DNA of 64,000 nucleotides from G963422565 sp963422565 (GTDB lineage Bacteria > Pseudomonadota > Alphaproteobacteria > MPNO01), in NCBI GenBank assembly GCA_963422565.1, contig OY730228.1, positions 744,001-808,000 of the forward strand, given 5' to 3'. A program made the translations under genes and the position numbers. A model generated the notes under the pieces. That model saw only the letters and a program-made list of their open reading frames with translations. It made no database searches and was not told the origin of the DNA. This document shows positions 46,055 through 54,588 of the stretch, in pieces. Each line of letters opens with the position of its first letter. Within the stretch, counting starts at the first letter, position 1.

Positions 46055-46816
46055 ATGAAGCGCGTCGCCGCCGTCGCCGCGCTGCTTGCCGCCGCCCCGG
46101 CGCACGCAGCGCCGGATTGCACCGGCTGGAACACGAAACCGTTCTTCGAGACCGCCGAGACCGCCGACCTTTCGGCCTGTCTCGCCGGCGGTGCGGACCC
46201 CAACATGCGCGACCGGGACAGCTGGACCCCGCTGCATCGGGCGGCGGCGTTCAACATGGACTCGGCGGTTGCCGCGGCGCTGCTCGACGCCGGCGCGGAC
46301 CCCAACATGCGCGACCGGGACGGCTGGACCCCCCTTCATATAGCGGCAGCGGGCAACAAGAACCCCGAGATCGCCGCGGCGCTGCTCCGGGTCGTCACGG
46401 ATCTCGACGGGCGCACCAATATCGGCTCCACCCCGCTGCATCTGGCGGCGGAGGCCAACGAGAATCCGGCCGTCGCCGCGGTGCTGATCGGCGCCGGCGC
46501 GGACCTCGACGCCCGCGATGCAGTCGGCCGGACCCCGCTGCATCGGGCAGCGGAGTTCAACGGGAACCCGGCCGTCGCCGCGACGCTGCTCGACGCCGGC
46601 GCGGGCGTCGACGCCCGCGACGAGAATAGCTGGACGCCCCTGCACCGGGCGGCGGGGTACAACAGGAATCCGGCCGTCGCCGCGACGCTGCTCGACGCCG
46701 GCGCGAACCCGAAGGTGCGCGACGGGTTCGGCAGGCTTCCCTTCGACAACGCGCTGCGCAACGACGCCATCAAGGACACCGAAGTCTATTGGCGGCTGAA
46801 CGACGCGCGGTTCTGA
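46055..46816 (+). CDS. Secreted ankyrin-repeat protein
   Basis: 253-aa protein with an N-terminal signal peptide (MKRVAAVAALLAAAPAHA, cleavage likely at AHA/AP), so periplasmic or secreted. Residues about 40-240 are six ankyrin repeats, each of about 34 residues with TPLHRAA/TPLHIAA and LLDAGADPN-type turns. The third repeat has an altered helix turn (LRVVTDLDGRTNIG). At DNA level the first two repeats are nearly identical over about 40 bp with 102-bp spacing (from 46193 and 46295), which suggests recent unequal duplication. Binding partner unknown. Confidence 0.87.
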   Translation: MKRVAAVAALLAAAPAHAAPDCTGWNTKPFFETAETADLSACLAGGADPNMRDRDSWTPLHRAAAFNMDSAVAAALLDAGADPNMRDRDGWTPLHIAAAGNKNPEIAAALLRVVTDLDGRTNIGSTPLHLAAEANENPAVAAVLIGAGADLDARDAVGRTPLHRAAEFNGNPAVAATLLDAGAGVDARDENSWTPLHRAAGYNRNPAVAATLLDAGANPKVRDGFGRLPFDNALRNDAIKDTEVYWRLNDARF

Positions 46817-46830
46817 TCCGCCCCGGCATT

Positions 46831-46880
46831 GCGCGGCGAGCCGCCGCGCGCCTAGGCTCTTGCCGGCGAGCCGCCGCGCG
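46831..46880. repeat. 17-bp direct repeat with hairpin between ankyrin and isochorismatase genes
   Basis: CGGCGAGCCGCCGCGCG occurs at 46834-46850 and 46864-46880, period 30 bp. The first copy is part of a perfect hairpin, GCGCGGCG (46831-46838), loop AGC, CGCCGCGC (46842-46849), 15 nt after the ankyrin stop. It may slow or end transcription, but no U-tract follows. Confidence 0.7.
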
Positions 46881-46902
46881 ACCCGACCCGGGAGGCGACG
46901 AC

Positions 46903-47661
46903 ATGAAGGAACCGGTCTGGAACAGGTTTCTCACCGAACGCGACAAGGATGTCTTCCGCGCCGCGGGCTACGGCGAACGCGCCGGGTTCGGGGAACGGCC
47001 GGTCATCTTGATCATCGACGTGAACTACAACTTCACCGGCGACAAGCCCGAGCCGATTCTCGAGTCGGTCAAGACCTGGCCCAACTCCTGCGGCGAAGAC
47101 GCCTGGACGGCGATGACCTACATCAAGCGGTTGATCGAAGCCGGCCGCGCCAAGGGCATTCCGGTGATCTACACCACCGCGTCGATGCGCGCCGACGGTT
47201 GGGACCGGGGTTCCTGGTCGTGGAAGAACGCGCGCAGCGGAGAGGCACGCGCGCATGACCACCGCAGGGGGTCGAACCTCGACGGCAATGCGATCAACCG
47301 CATGATCGCGCCCGGTCCGCGCGACATCGTGATCGAGAAGCTCAAGCCGAGCGCCTTTCACGGCACCCCGCTGTCCTCGTTCCTGCGCAATCTGCGGGCC
47401 GATTCGATCCTGATGGTGGGAACGACCACCAGCGGCTGCGTCCGCGCCTCGGTCCTCGATGCGTTCAGCGAGAACCTGCGCACCAGCCTGGTCGAGGAGG
47501 GATGCTTCGACCGGTCGGAGGCCAGCCACGCGATCAATCTCTGCGACATGAACGCCAAATACGCCGACGTGATCGGCACCGAAGAGGCGATCGCCCATAT
47601 CGAGAGCCTCCCGGACGGGCTGTTCGAGCTACCGCCGGGGACTCCTCTCTCCGAGCAGTAG
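46903..47661 (+). CDS. Isochorismatase-family cysteine hydrolase
   Basis: 252-aa amidohydrolase of the isochorismatase/N-carbamoylsarcosine amidase type. The catalytic triad is visible as D39 (VILIIDVNYNF), K146 (EKLKPSAF) and C179 (GTTTSGCVRAS), with the usual cis-peptide region before the Cys. N-terminal extension of about 30 residues is longer than minimal members. The ATG at 46903 follows GGGAGG. Likely hydrolyses an amide or carbamoyl compound in heterocycle degradation; the convergent molybdenum hydroxylase gene (16 bp away) fits such a route, though this is inference. Confidence 0.88.
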   Translation: MKEPVWNRFLTERDKDVFRAAGYGERAGFGERPVILIIDVNYNFTGDKPEPILESVKTWPNSCGEDAWTAMTYIKRLIEAGRAKGIPVIYTTASMRADGWDRGSWSWKNARSGEARAHDHRRGSNLDGNAINRMIAPGPRDIVIEKLKPSAFHGTPLSSFLRNLRADSILMVGTTTSGCVRASVLDAFSENLRTSLVEEGCFDRSEASHAINLCDMNAKYADVIGTEEAIAHIESLPDGLFELPPGTPLSEQ

Positions 47662-47677
47662 GCCCGCGCGGAGGCAA

Positions 47678-50059
47678 TCAGACTCGGCCGAGCGCCGCCA
47701 GGACCGCCTCCGGCGTCAGCGGTATGTCGGTCACCCGCGCGCCGAGCGGCCGCAGCGCGTCGTTGACGGCGTTGAACACCGCGGCGGCGGCGCCGGCGGT
47801 CCCCGCCTCGCCCGCTCCCTTGGCGCCGAGTTCCGACAGCGCGGTCGGGGTCTCGACATGATCGACCGCGATGTCCGGCATCTCGACGAACTGGGGCAGC
47901 AGATAGTCGGCCATCGTCCCGTTCAGGAGTTGCCCGGCCTCGTCGTAGATGCAGTGCTCGAACAGGGCCGCGCCGATGCCCTGAATCACCCCGCCGCGCA
48001 CCTGCTCGTCGACGAGCTGCGGGTTGATGACCCGCCCGCAATCCTCGACCGCCCAATGCTTGAGCAGCCTGATCTCCCCGGTCTCCGTATCGACCTCGAC
48101 CCATGCGGCCTGGACGCCGTTGGTGAACACGAAAGGATAGTCGGTGACCCGGTAATGGCGGGTGACCACGAACTCCGGCCGGTGGTCGTGCGGCAGGTCG
48201 TTGCCGCGGTAGTAGACGGTCCGCGCGAGATCTGAGAGCCCGATCCGGGAGGCGCCGGTATCCCCATCGACGACGGCGCCATCGACGATATCGAGCGCCT
48301 CGGGCGAGGCCTGGAGCAGGGTAGCGGCAGTCTCCAGCACGTTGGCACGCAGCGCCCGCGCCGCCTGCCAGGCCGCTTCGCCGCCGATCCCGGCGGCGCG
48401 CGACGCCCAGGTCCCGCCGCCGTAGGGCGTCTGATCTGTATCGCCGGTGATCACCCGCACGCTGTCGAGCGGAACGCCGAAGCCGGTCGCAACAACCTGC
48501 CCGATGACCGCCTCGGCGCCCTGCCCCTGCTCCGTCACCCCGGTCGCGGCGCTCACGGTCCCGCCGGCGTCCAGGCGCAGGGTGCAGCCGTCCTGCGCGG
48601 AAATCCGCGCTCCCCCGACGCCGTAGAACATCGGGCTCGGATTGGTCACCTCGATGAAGGTCGAGATGCCGATCCCGCGATGGACCCCCCGCTCCCGCAG
48701 CGCCGCCTGTTCCGCCCTGAGCGGGCCGTACCCCATCATCCGCTCGAGCCTGGCGAGGACCGCATGATGCGAGAGCCCCTCGAAGCGCATTCCCGACGCC
48801 GATGCGCAGGGATAGGCGTCGTCGGGGATCAGGTTGCGCCGGCGGATCTCGACCGGGTCGATCCCCGCCGCCTCCGCCGCGAGATCGACCAGCCCCTCGG
48901 TGACCGAGCAGGCGATCGGATGGCCGACCGCGCGGTACTGGCACATCATCGCCTTGTTCTGAAACACCACGCGGCCGCGCGCCAGATAGTTGGGACAGTC
49001 ATATTGCGCGCCGACCAGGTTGAGAATCTGGTTGGTCTCGATCGCGCTGGTGCGGGGATACATCGAATAGGGACCGATCCCCGTCAGGTCGTCGATCTCG
49101 ATCGCCAGGATCCGCCCGTCCCGGGCGACCGCCATCCGTCCCTTGATCCGGTGGTCGCGCGCGTGGATGTCGGAGTTGAAGGACTCCAACCTGTCGGCGA
49201 TGAACTTGATCGGCCGGCGCAGCATCATGCTGAGGGCCGCCGTCGCGATCTCGTCGCCATAGGTGTGGACCTTGATCCCGAACGAGCCGCCCACGTCCGG
49301 GGTAACGACGCGCACCGCGTCCTCGGCGAGGCCGAGATGCTCGGCGAGGATGGCCTGCAGCATATGGGGGCACTGGGCGCCGATCCATATCGTCAGCCGG
49401 TTCTCGCCGGGATCGAAGCTCGCCAGCGCCGCGCGCGGCTCCAGGGTCACGCCGGTGTGGCGGCCGAACCCGAAATCGCAGTCGACGACATGCGCCGCCG
49501 CGGCGAACGCCGCCCGGCTGTCGCCGACGTCGATGCTGCGTTCCCAGGCGAGATTGTCCCCGAGCGAAGCGTGGATCGGCGCCGCGCCGGGTTCCAGCGC
49601 CGCCACCGGATCGACGACCGGCGGCAGGGGCGTGTATGCGATGTCCACCAGCGCCGCCGCGTCCTCGGCAACCGCGCGGCTCTCGCCGACCACCACGGCG
49701 ACAGGTTCGCCGAACCAATGGGTGACCCCGTGCGCGATCGCGGGCTGGGGCGCGGATCTCAACCCCTGAAGATGGGTGAGAACCCCGACCCACGGGGTAC
49801 AGACCTCGGCCAGCTCGACGCCGGTCACGACGGAGACGACACCGGGAAGGGCACGCGCCGCGTCGGTCCGGATCTCGTCGATCCGGGCGTGGGCGTGCGG
49901 GCTGCGAACGAACGCCGCATGCGCCATGCGCGCAAGCAAGATATCGTCGACGAAGCGCCCGCGCCCCGCCGCGTGGCGCCGCGCCGCCGCGCGCGGCGCG
50001 CTGCGCCCGACATAGGAGTTCGGCTTGTCGAATCTGGTCAGCGTGGCCGCGGTCGCCAT
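47678..50059 (-). CDS. Xanthine dehydrogenase-family molybdopterin-binding subunit (second stand-alone copy)
   Basis: 793-aa molybdenum hydroxylase large subunit. Features are the N-terminal YVGRSAPRAAARRHAAGRGRFVDDI domain, VGGSFGIKVHTYGDE, CQYRAVGHPIACS, GVTEQGQGAEAV and the catalytic KGAGEAG with E751. The ATG at 50059 has GGAGGG upstream. No FAD or iron-sulfur subunit gene adjoins. It is convergent with the isochorismatase gene, a pairing seen in degradation of N-heterocycles, where hydroxylation precedes amide cleavage. A probable promoter is at 50095-50123. Confidence 0.88.
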   Translation of the reverse strand: MATAATLTRFDKPNSYVGRSAPRAAARRHAAGRGRFVDDILLARMAHAAFVRSPHAHARIDEIRTDAARALPGVVSVVTGVELAEVCTPWVGVLTHLQGLRSAPQPAIAHGVTHWFGEPVAVVVGESRAVAEDAAALVDIAYTPLPPVVDPVAALEPGAAPIHASLGDNLAWERSIDVGDSRAAFAAAAHVVDCDFGFGRHTGVTLEPRAALASFDPGENRLTIWIGAQCPHMLQAILAEHLGLAEDAVRVVTPDVGGSFGIKVHTYGDEIATAALSMMLRRPIKFIADRLESFNSDIHARDHRIKGRMAVARDGRILAIEIDDLTGIGPYSMYPRTSAIETNQILNLVGAQYDCPNYLARGRVVFQNKAMMCQYRAVGHPIACSVTEGLVDLAAEAAGIDPVEIRRRNLIPDDAYPCASASGMRFEGLSHHAVLARLERMMGYGPLRAEQAALRERGVHRGIGISTFIEVTNPSPMFYGVGGARISAQDGCTLRLDAGGTVSAATGVTEQGQGAEAVIGQVVATGFGVPLDSVRVITGDTDQTPYGGGTWASRAAGIGGEAAWQAARALRANVLETAATLLQASPEALDIVDGAVVDGDTGASRIGLSDLARTVYYRGNDLPHDHRPEFVVTRHYRVTDYPFVFTNGVQAAWVEVDTETGEIRLLKHWAVEDCGRVINPQLVDEQVRGGVIQGIGAALFEHCIYDEAGQLLNGTMADYLLPQFVEMPDIAVDHVETPTALSELGAKGAGEAGTAGAAAAVFNAVNDALRPLGARVTDIPLTPEAVLAALGRV

Positions 50060-50094
50060 CCCGCCCTCCTCGCGCAGCGTTCCCGTCCCGCAAG

Positions 50095-50123
50095 CTCTAG
50101 GACGGAGCGGGGCGGCGGGTCAA
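50095..50123 (-). promoter_or_regulatory. Candidate promoter of the molybdopterin subunit gene
   Basis: On the minus strand TTGACC (50123-50118, preceded by C to give the alphaproteobacterial CTTGAC), 17-nt spacer and CTAGAG (50100-50095). The gene starts 35 nt downstream. Confidence 0.45.
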
Positions 50124-50154
50124 GCCGCCGCTCCGGTCCCCGGCATCCGGGCCG

Positions 50155-50220
50155 CATCCCGATCGCCCCGACCTGCGCAGCGAGAACCAGGATTCGAACC
50201 GTCGTGGGATCATTGTTCAT
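50155..50220 (-). pseudogene. Possible truncated start of a nitrilase-superfamily gene
   Basis: A leftward ATG at 50220 follows AGGGA at good spacing. The first 20 codons read MNNDPTTVRILVLAAQVGAIG, resembling by eye the N-terminal strand of carbon-nitrogen hydrolases (xTVRVAAAQxGPI). Beyond this the frame has no family character and runs into the promoter of the next gene. It may be a remnant or chance. Confidence 0.2.
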
Positions 50221-50390
50221 GTCGTCCCTGACAGGGATGGCGAGCGCAGATCCCGAGGATGTGCACGGCGGTCCGGTCTGCGATCGGTCGACGCCGACGA
50301 GGACGATCGGGGGGTAGCGTCCCCGGGCATTTCGCGCGGCGCGCGACCGGTCGAACTCCTTCGCCCCCACGCTCCGACCTCGGACGCCCC

Positions 50391-50420
50391 TTGCCTGGGA
50401 CCGGCCTGTCTTGCGATTAT
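50391..50420 (+). promoter_or_regulatory. Candidate promoter of the VOC-monooxygenase-molybdopterin operon
   Basis: TTGCCT (50391-50396), 18-nt spacer and GATTAT (50415-50420), 28 nt before the VOC start codon. Confidence 0.35.
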
Positions 50421-50448
50421 CCGGCGGCCGAGAATGGAGGAACGCGCC

Positions 50449-50871
50449 ATGGCACTCAGCAGCCTCGATCATTGCTCGATCAGAACCGGGAAGCTCGCCG
50501 AGACCCGCGATTTCTATGTCGATGCCCTCGGACTCGAGGACGGCGACCGGCCCGACTTCCCGTTTCCCGGAAACTGGCTCTATGTCGACGGCAAGGCGGT
50601 GATTCACCTGGTCGGGATCGATCCCGACGATCCGTCGGGCCTCGAGGAGTATCTGGGGACGGCTGCCGTCGAGGAGCTCGACGGCAGCGGCGCAGTCGAT
50701 CACATCGCCTTCCGGGCCGGCGACGCCGGCGGGCTGATGAGCAGGCTGCGCGGGATGGGCGTCGCGTTTCGTGAGCGCCAGGTTCCCAACATGGACCTGT
50801 TCCAGATATTCGTCGAGGATCCCAACGGCATCACCGTCGAGCTCAACTATTTCGACGAAGACGGTAGCTGA
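50449..50871 (+). CDS. VOC family protein, first gene of a three-gene operon
   Basis: 140-aa vicinal-oxygen-chelate protein: LDHCSIRTGKLAETRDFYVDALGLEDGDRPDFPF, GKAVIHLVG, VDHIAFRAGDAGGLMSRL and FVEDPNGITVELNY. Metal ligands are probably H8, the VDHIAF His and the VELNY Glu. The ATG at 50449 lies 8 nt after GGAGG; the ATG at 50434 lacks a site. It is followed after 4 bp by the flavin monooxygenase-like gene, so it may process an oxygenated product of it (inference). Confidence 0.87.
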   Translation: MALSSLDHCSIRTGKLAETRDFYVDALGLEDGDRPDFPFPGNWLYVDGKAVIHLVGIDPDDPSGLEEYLGTAAVEELDGSGAVDHIAFRAGDAGGLMSRLRGMGVAFRERQVPNMDLFQIFVEDPNGITVELNYFDEDGS

Positions 50872-50875
50872 CCGG

Positions 50876-52087
50876 ATGCCGTCCATACAGTTGGCGGAGG
50901 CCGCGCCGCCGACCGCCGACCGCGCGGACCCTATCCGCCGCGCACGCGGCCTCGTCCCGCGTATCGCGGCACGGGCTGACGAGGCGGAGCGGCTGCGCCG
51001 GATTCCCCAGGCCACCATCGCCGATTTCGAGCGCGCGGGGCTGTGGAGACTGTTCCGGCCCGCGCGCTACGGCGGCCATGAAGGCGATTACGGCCTGTTT
51101 ATCGACATGGGCGAGGAGATCGGCCGCGCCTGCACGTCGACCGCCTGGGTCTGGGCCAACCTGGTCTCGCATAACTGGATGCTCGGGATGTGGCCGCCGG
51201 AGGGACAGGAGGCGATCTGGGGCGTCAACCCCGACGCCCGGATCGGCTCGTCGACGGTCTACCCGCCGGGCAGAGTGGTCCGGGTTGCCGGCGGCTACCG
51301 GCTGAGCGGCCGCTGGCCGTTCTCGAGCGGCATCGACGCCTCGCACTGGGTCATGCTCGGAGGTATGGTCCCGCCCGAGGGCGGGACCGGGGACGCACGG
51401 CCCCGCGTCTTCGTCGTCCCGACCGACGCGATCGAGGTCATCGACAACTGGGACGTGATGGGGCTGCTCGGCACCGGCTCCAAGGATGTCGCCTGCGAGG
51501 ACCTCTTCGTCCCCGCGCATTTGACTCTGGGCCCGCACGAGATGCGAGGCGGGCCGACGCCCGGAATGGCGGTCAACCCCAACCCGCTCTACCGCCTGCC
51601 GCTGCTCGCGCTCTTCCCGCACATCATCGGCGGCGCGCTTCTGGGCGGCGCGCGCGGCGCCCATGACGGCTTCGTCGCCGACACCGGGCGCCGGATGGCC
51701 ACCTTCAACGCCGCCCGCATTGCCGGCTATGCGACCACCCAGCTCAAGGTCGCCGAGGCGGGATCGCTGATTCGCGCCGCCCGGGCGCTGTTGAGCGACG
51801 GCCCGCGCGCGGCGCACGCGCTCGCCGAGGCCGGCCTCATGCCCGACGAAGCGGAGAAGACCCGCTGGCGCGCCGATGCCGCCTATGCCTGCCGGCTGAT
51901 CCGCGACGCCGTCGACCTGCTCCACGGCGCCGCCGGCGGCGCCGGTATCTACCGCCGCAGCAGCCTCCAGCGCTTCTTCCGGGATGTCCATGCAGGGATC
52001 GGTCATATCGGCGTGTCCTGGGACGCCAACGGCGCCGAGCACGGCCGCGCGCTTCTCGGACTGCCCGTGGACAATGCGCTCCTATGA
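50876..52087 (+). CDS. Acyl-CoA dehydrogenase-fold flavin-dependent monooxygenase (HsaA/HpaH-like)
   Basis: 403-aa protein with the acyl-CoA dehydrogenase fold. It has the N-terminal helical domain with RIPQATIADFERAGLWRLFRPARYGGHEGDY, the FSSGIDASHWVMLGGMV middle, GLLGTGSKDVACEDLFVPAH, and the C-terminal SSLQRFFRDVHAGIGHIGVSWD motif characteristic of oxygenase components of two-component flavin hydroxylases. No acyl-CoA dehydrogenase catalytic YEGT motif is present. A flavin reductase gene is not in the window. The start at 50876 is 4 bp after the VOC stop, and the 3' end overlaps the molybdopterin gene by 4 nt. Confidence 0.83.
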   Translation: MPSIQLAEAAPPTADRADPIRRARGLVPRIAARADEAERLRRIPQATIADFERAGLWRLFRPARYGGHEGDYGLFIDMGEEIGRACTSTAWVWANLVSHNWMLGMWPPEGQEAIWGVNPDARIGSSTVYPPGRVVRVAGGYRLSGRWPFSSGIDASHWVMLGGMVPPEGGTGDARPRVFVVPTDAIEVIDNWDVMGLLGTGSKDVACEDLFVPAHLTLGPHEMRGGPTPGMAVNPNPLYRLPLLALFPHIIGGALLGGARGAHDGFVADTGRRMATFNAARIAGYATTQLKVAEAGSLIRAARALLSDGPRAAHALAEAGLMPDEAEKTRWRADAAYACRLIRDAVDLLHGAAGGAGIYRRSSLQRFFRDVHAGIGHIGVSWDANGAEHGRALLGLPVDNALL

Positions 52088-54369
52088 TCGGCCGCTCCCT
52101 CCGGCGCATCGAAGACTTCCGGCTGGTGACCGGCCACGGAAGGTTCGGCGACGATGTGGACCGCCCCGCGCAGACCTATGCCGCGATGGTCCGCAGCCCC
52201 CACGCCCATGCGGAGATCGAAGGCATCGAGACCGCCGAGGCGACCGCGCTGCCGGGGGTGGTCGTGGTGTTGACCGGACGGGACGCTGCCGCCGACGGCC
52301 TCGTCCCGCTCCCGCACAAGACGTTTCCGTCGAGCCCGCCGGACATCACGATCGCCAACACCGACGGCACGCCGATATTCGAGCCGCCGCACGAAGCCCT
52401 CCCGGCGAAGCGCGTGCGCCATGTCGGCGAGCCGGTGGCAGTCGTTATCGGCCGCACCGCCGAGGCGGCCGCCGACGGTGCCGAGCGGGTGACCGTCGCC
52501 TGGCGCCCGCTCGCCGCGGTCACCGCGACCGAGCAGGCCGCCCGAGCGGCGCCGATCTGGCCCGAGCGCGGCTCCAATATCTGCATCGACGGAGTCGTGG
52601 GAGATCCGCTCGCGACGGCGACGGCGTTCGCCGACGCGCATGCGGTGGTCGCCCTCGAGACCCGCCTGTCCCGCTGCACCGGCGTGCCGATGGAGCCCCG
52701 CGCGGCCGTCGCAGACGTCGATCCCGAGACCGGCCGGCTTACGCTTCACGCCGGATCGGGGGGCACTGTCCGCTGCAAGCAGGACCTCGCCGGGGTCTTC
52801 GGAATAGCCGAGGACGATATCCGGGTGACGGCGGACGATGTGGGCGGCAGTTACGGTACCCGGAACGTGCTCTATCCCGAGTTCGCGATCGTGCTCTGGG
52901 CTGCGCGCCGGCTCGGGATGCCGGTCAAGTGGACCGGGACGCGGAGCGAGATGTTCCTCACCGACTACCAGGCCCGCGACCTCGTGGTCCGGGCCGAGCT
53001 GGCGCTCTCGGCGGACGGCCGCTTCGAGGGGCTGCGTATCCACAATATCGGCAATATCGGCGCGCACGCCGTCTCCTTCGTCCCGCTCATCAAGGGCATC
53101 GAGATCTTCCCGTTGACCTACCGCATCGGCGCCTGCCATGCCCGGGCCCAGGCGGTGACGACCAACACGCCGCCCACCTACCCGTACCGCTCCGCCGGGC
53201 GCCCCGAAGTGACCTATGCGATGGAGCGGCTGATCGATATCGCGGCCGAAAGGCTGGGGATCGACCGCTGGGAGATTCGTCGCCGCAACCTGATCGAGGC
53301 CTCGGAGATCCCCTATGCGAACGGGCTCGGCCTCACCTATGACAGCGGCGACTTCCCGGCCGCCATGGATGCGGCGACCGCGCTCGGCGACTGGCAGGGC
53401 GCGGGAGAGCGCAAGCGCCGGTCGGCGGCGGCCGGCCGGCTGCACGGAATCGGGATCGCCAACTATCTCGATCTCGCGACCGGCGCGCCGCACGAGCAGA
53501 CCCAGATGACCATCCGGCCGGACGGACGGATCGACGTGGTGATCGGGACCCAGGATTCGGGCCAGGGGCATCAGACCGCCTTCGGCCAGATGGTCGCCGC
53601 CCTGCTGGAGATCCCGTTCGAAACCGTATGCCTGATCACCGGCGACACCGATATCGTCAGAGTCGGCGGGGGCACGAATTCCGGGCGGTCGATGCGGCTG
53701 GGGGCGGTCATTCTGAGCCAGGCGGCCGACGAGATCCGCGAACGGGGCCGCGCGGCGGCGGCGGAGCTGCTCGAAGCCGCCGCCGCCGACATCGACTATG
53801 CGGGGGGCCGGTTCACGGTCGCCGGCACCGACAGGTCGATCGGCCTGTTCGAGGTCGCGGAGACGGCGGCGCTGTCGGCGACCGCGGCGATAGAGAACCG
53901 CACGCCCGCCTTCGGCAGCGGCTGCCATATCTGCGAGGTCGAAATCGACGCCGAGACGGGAGCCGTCGAGATCTTGCGCTACAGCGCGGTCGACGATGTG
54001 GGCCGGGCGATCAACCCGCTGCTGATCGACGGGCAGACCCATGGCGCCGTCGCCCAGGGGTTGGGCCAGGCTCTCGTCGAGCGCTGCGTCTACGACCCCG
54101 CGGACGGGCAGCTTCTCAGCGGCAGCTTCATGGACTACGCGCTGCCCCGGGCCGACGATCTGCCGTCCTTCGCGACGGAGCTGGTCGAGGTGGCGAGCCC
54201 GACCAACCCGCTCGGCGTGAAGCCGGCCAGCGAAGGCGGCACCGCCGTCTCGCCGGCGGCGGTCGCCAACGCGATCGTGGACGCGCTCGGCCCGCTGCGC
54301 GTCCGCCATATCGAGCTGCCGGCCAGCCCCGAACGAATCTGGCGGGCGATCCGGAACGCGGACGCCTGA
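52084..54369 (+). CDS. Xanthine dehydrogenase-family molybdopterin-binding subunit (third stand-alone copy)
   Basis: 761-aa molybdenum hydroxylase large subunit. Departures from the usual motifs are VGGSYGTRN (normally VGGGFG) and YRSAGRPE (normally YRGAGRPE). The catalytic Glu is retained in KPASEGG (E717), and GTQDSGQGHQTAFGQ is normal. Its ATG overlaps the flavin monooxygenase stop (ATGA), so the two oxygen-chemistry enzymes are co-translated. The partner FAD and [2Fe-2S] genes are absent. Convergent with the PanE-like gene, 219 bp away. Confidence 0.87.
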   Translation: MIGRSLRRIEDFRLVTGHGRFGDDVDRPAQTYAAMVRSPHAHAEIEGIETAEATALPGVVVVLTGRDAAADGLVPLPHKTFPSSPPDITIANTDGTPIFEPPHEALPAKRVRHVGEPVAVVIGRTAEAAADGAERVTVAWRPLAAVTATEQAARAAPIWPERGSNICIDGVVGDPLATATAFADAHAVVALETRLSRCTGVPMEPRAAVADVDPETGRLTLHAGSGGTVRCKQDLAGVFGIAEDDIRVTADDVGGSYGTRNVLYPEFAIVLWAARRLGMPVKWTGTRSEMFLTDYQARDLVVRAELALSADGRFEGLRIHNIGNIGAHAVSFVPLIKGIEIFPLTYRIGACHARAQAVTTNTPPTYPYRSAGRPEVTYAMERLIDIAAERLGIDRWEIRRRNLIEASEIPYANGLGLTYDSGDFPAAMDAATALGDWQGAGERKRRSAAAGRLHGIGIANYLDLATGAPHEQTQMTIRPDGRIDVVIGTQDSGQGHQTAFGQMVAALLEIPFETVCLITGDTDIVRVGGGTNSGRSMRLGAVILSQAADEIRERGRAAAAELLEAAAADIDYAGGRFTVAGTDRSIGLFEVAETAALSATAAIENRTPAFGSGCHICEVEIDAETGAVEILRYSAVDDVGRAINPLLIDGQTHGAVAQGLGQALVERCVYDPADGQLLSGSFMDYALPRADDLPSFATELVEVASPTNPLGVKPASEGGTAVSPAAVANAIVDALGPLRVRHIELPASPERIWRAIRNADA

Positions 54370-54588
54370 CGGAGGGACGGTCGCACGTCCCAACGCGCCG
54401 GGTCGCCCTTCGACATGCGGCTCGCCGTCCGCAACACCCAGGCGCGCGCTATCGTCCATTCGAAGTCTTTTTGGCCGGTCGCCGTCTGCGGCCCGGCCGG
54501 CGACACCGCCGAACCGCCCCCTCCCCCGACCGGGGCTCGGCGACCGCCTCGAACACCCGGTCCAGAACCCCCGAGCGCGCCCGGCCGT

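Larger units (their letters stand above)
50060..50448. other. 389-bp divergent region
   Basis: Contains two candidate promoters, one for each divergent gene, a GC-rich hairpin (50104-50134: GGAGC, GG bulge, GGCGGC, 7-nt loop, GCCGCC, GCTCC) and a short possible nitrilase-like start (50220 leftward). No complete gene is supported. Confidence 0.55.

Noticed and set aside
46193..46700. Regularly spaced repeats that could suggest a CRISPR-like array
   Set aside because: The period is 102 bp within an intact ankyrin reading frame; these are protein repeats.
50190..50200. GGATTCGAACC resembling a tRNA T-arm on the minus strand
   Set aside because: The flanking bases do not form a T-stem, and no D-arm, anticodon arm or acceptor stem is present.
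54370..54588. Possible transposase or repeat remnant in the convergent gap
   Set aside because: Short frames here show no recognised motif, and no inverted repeats or target duplications were seen.
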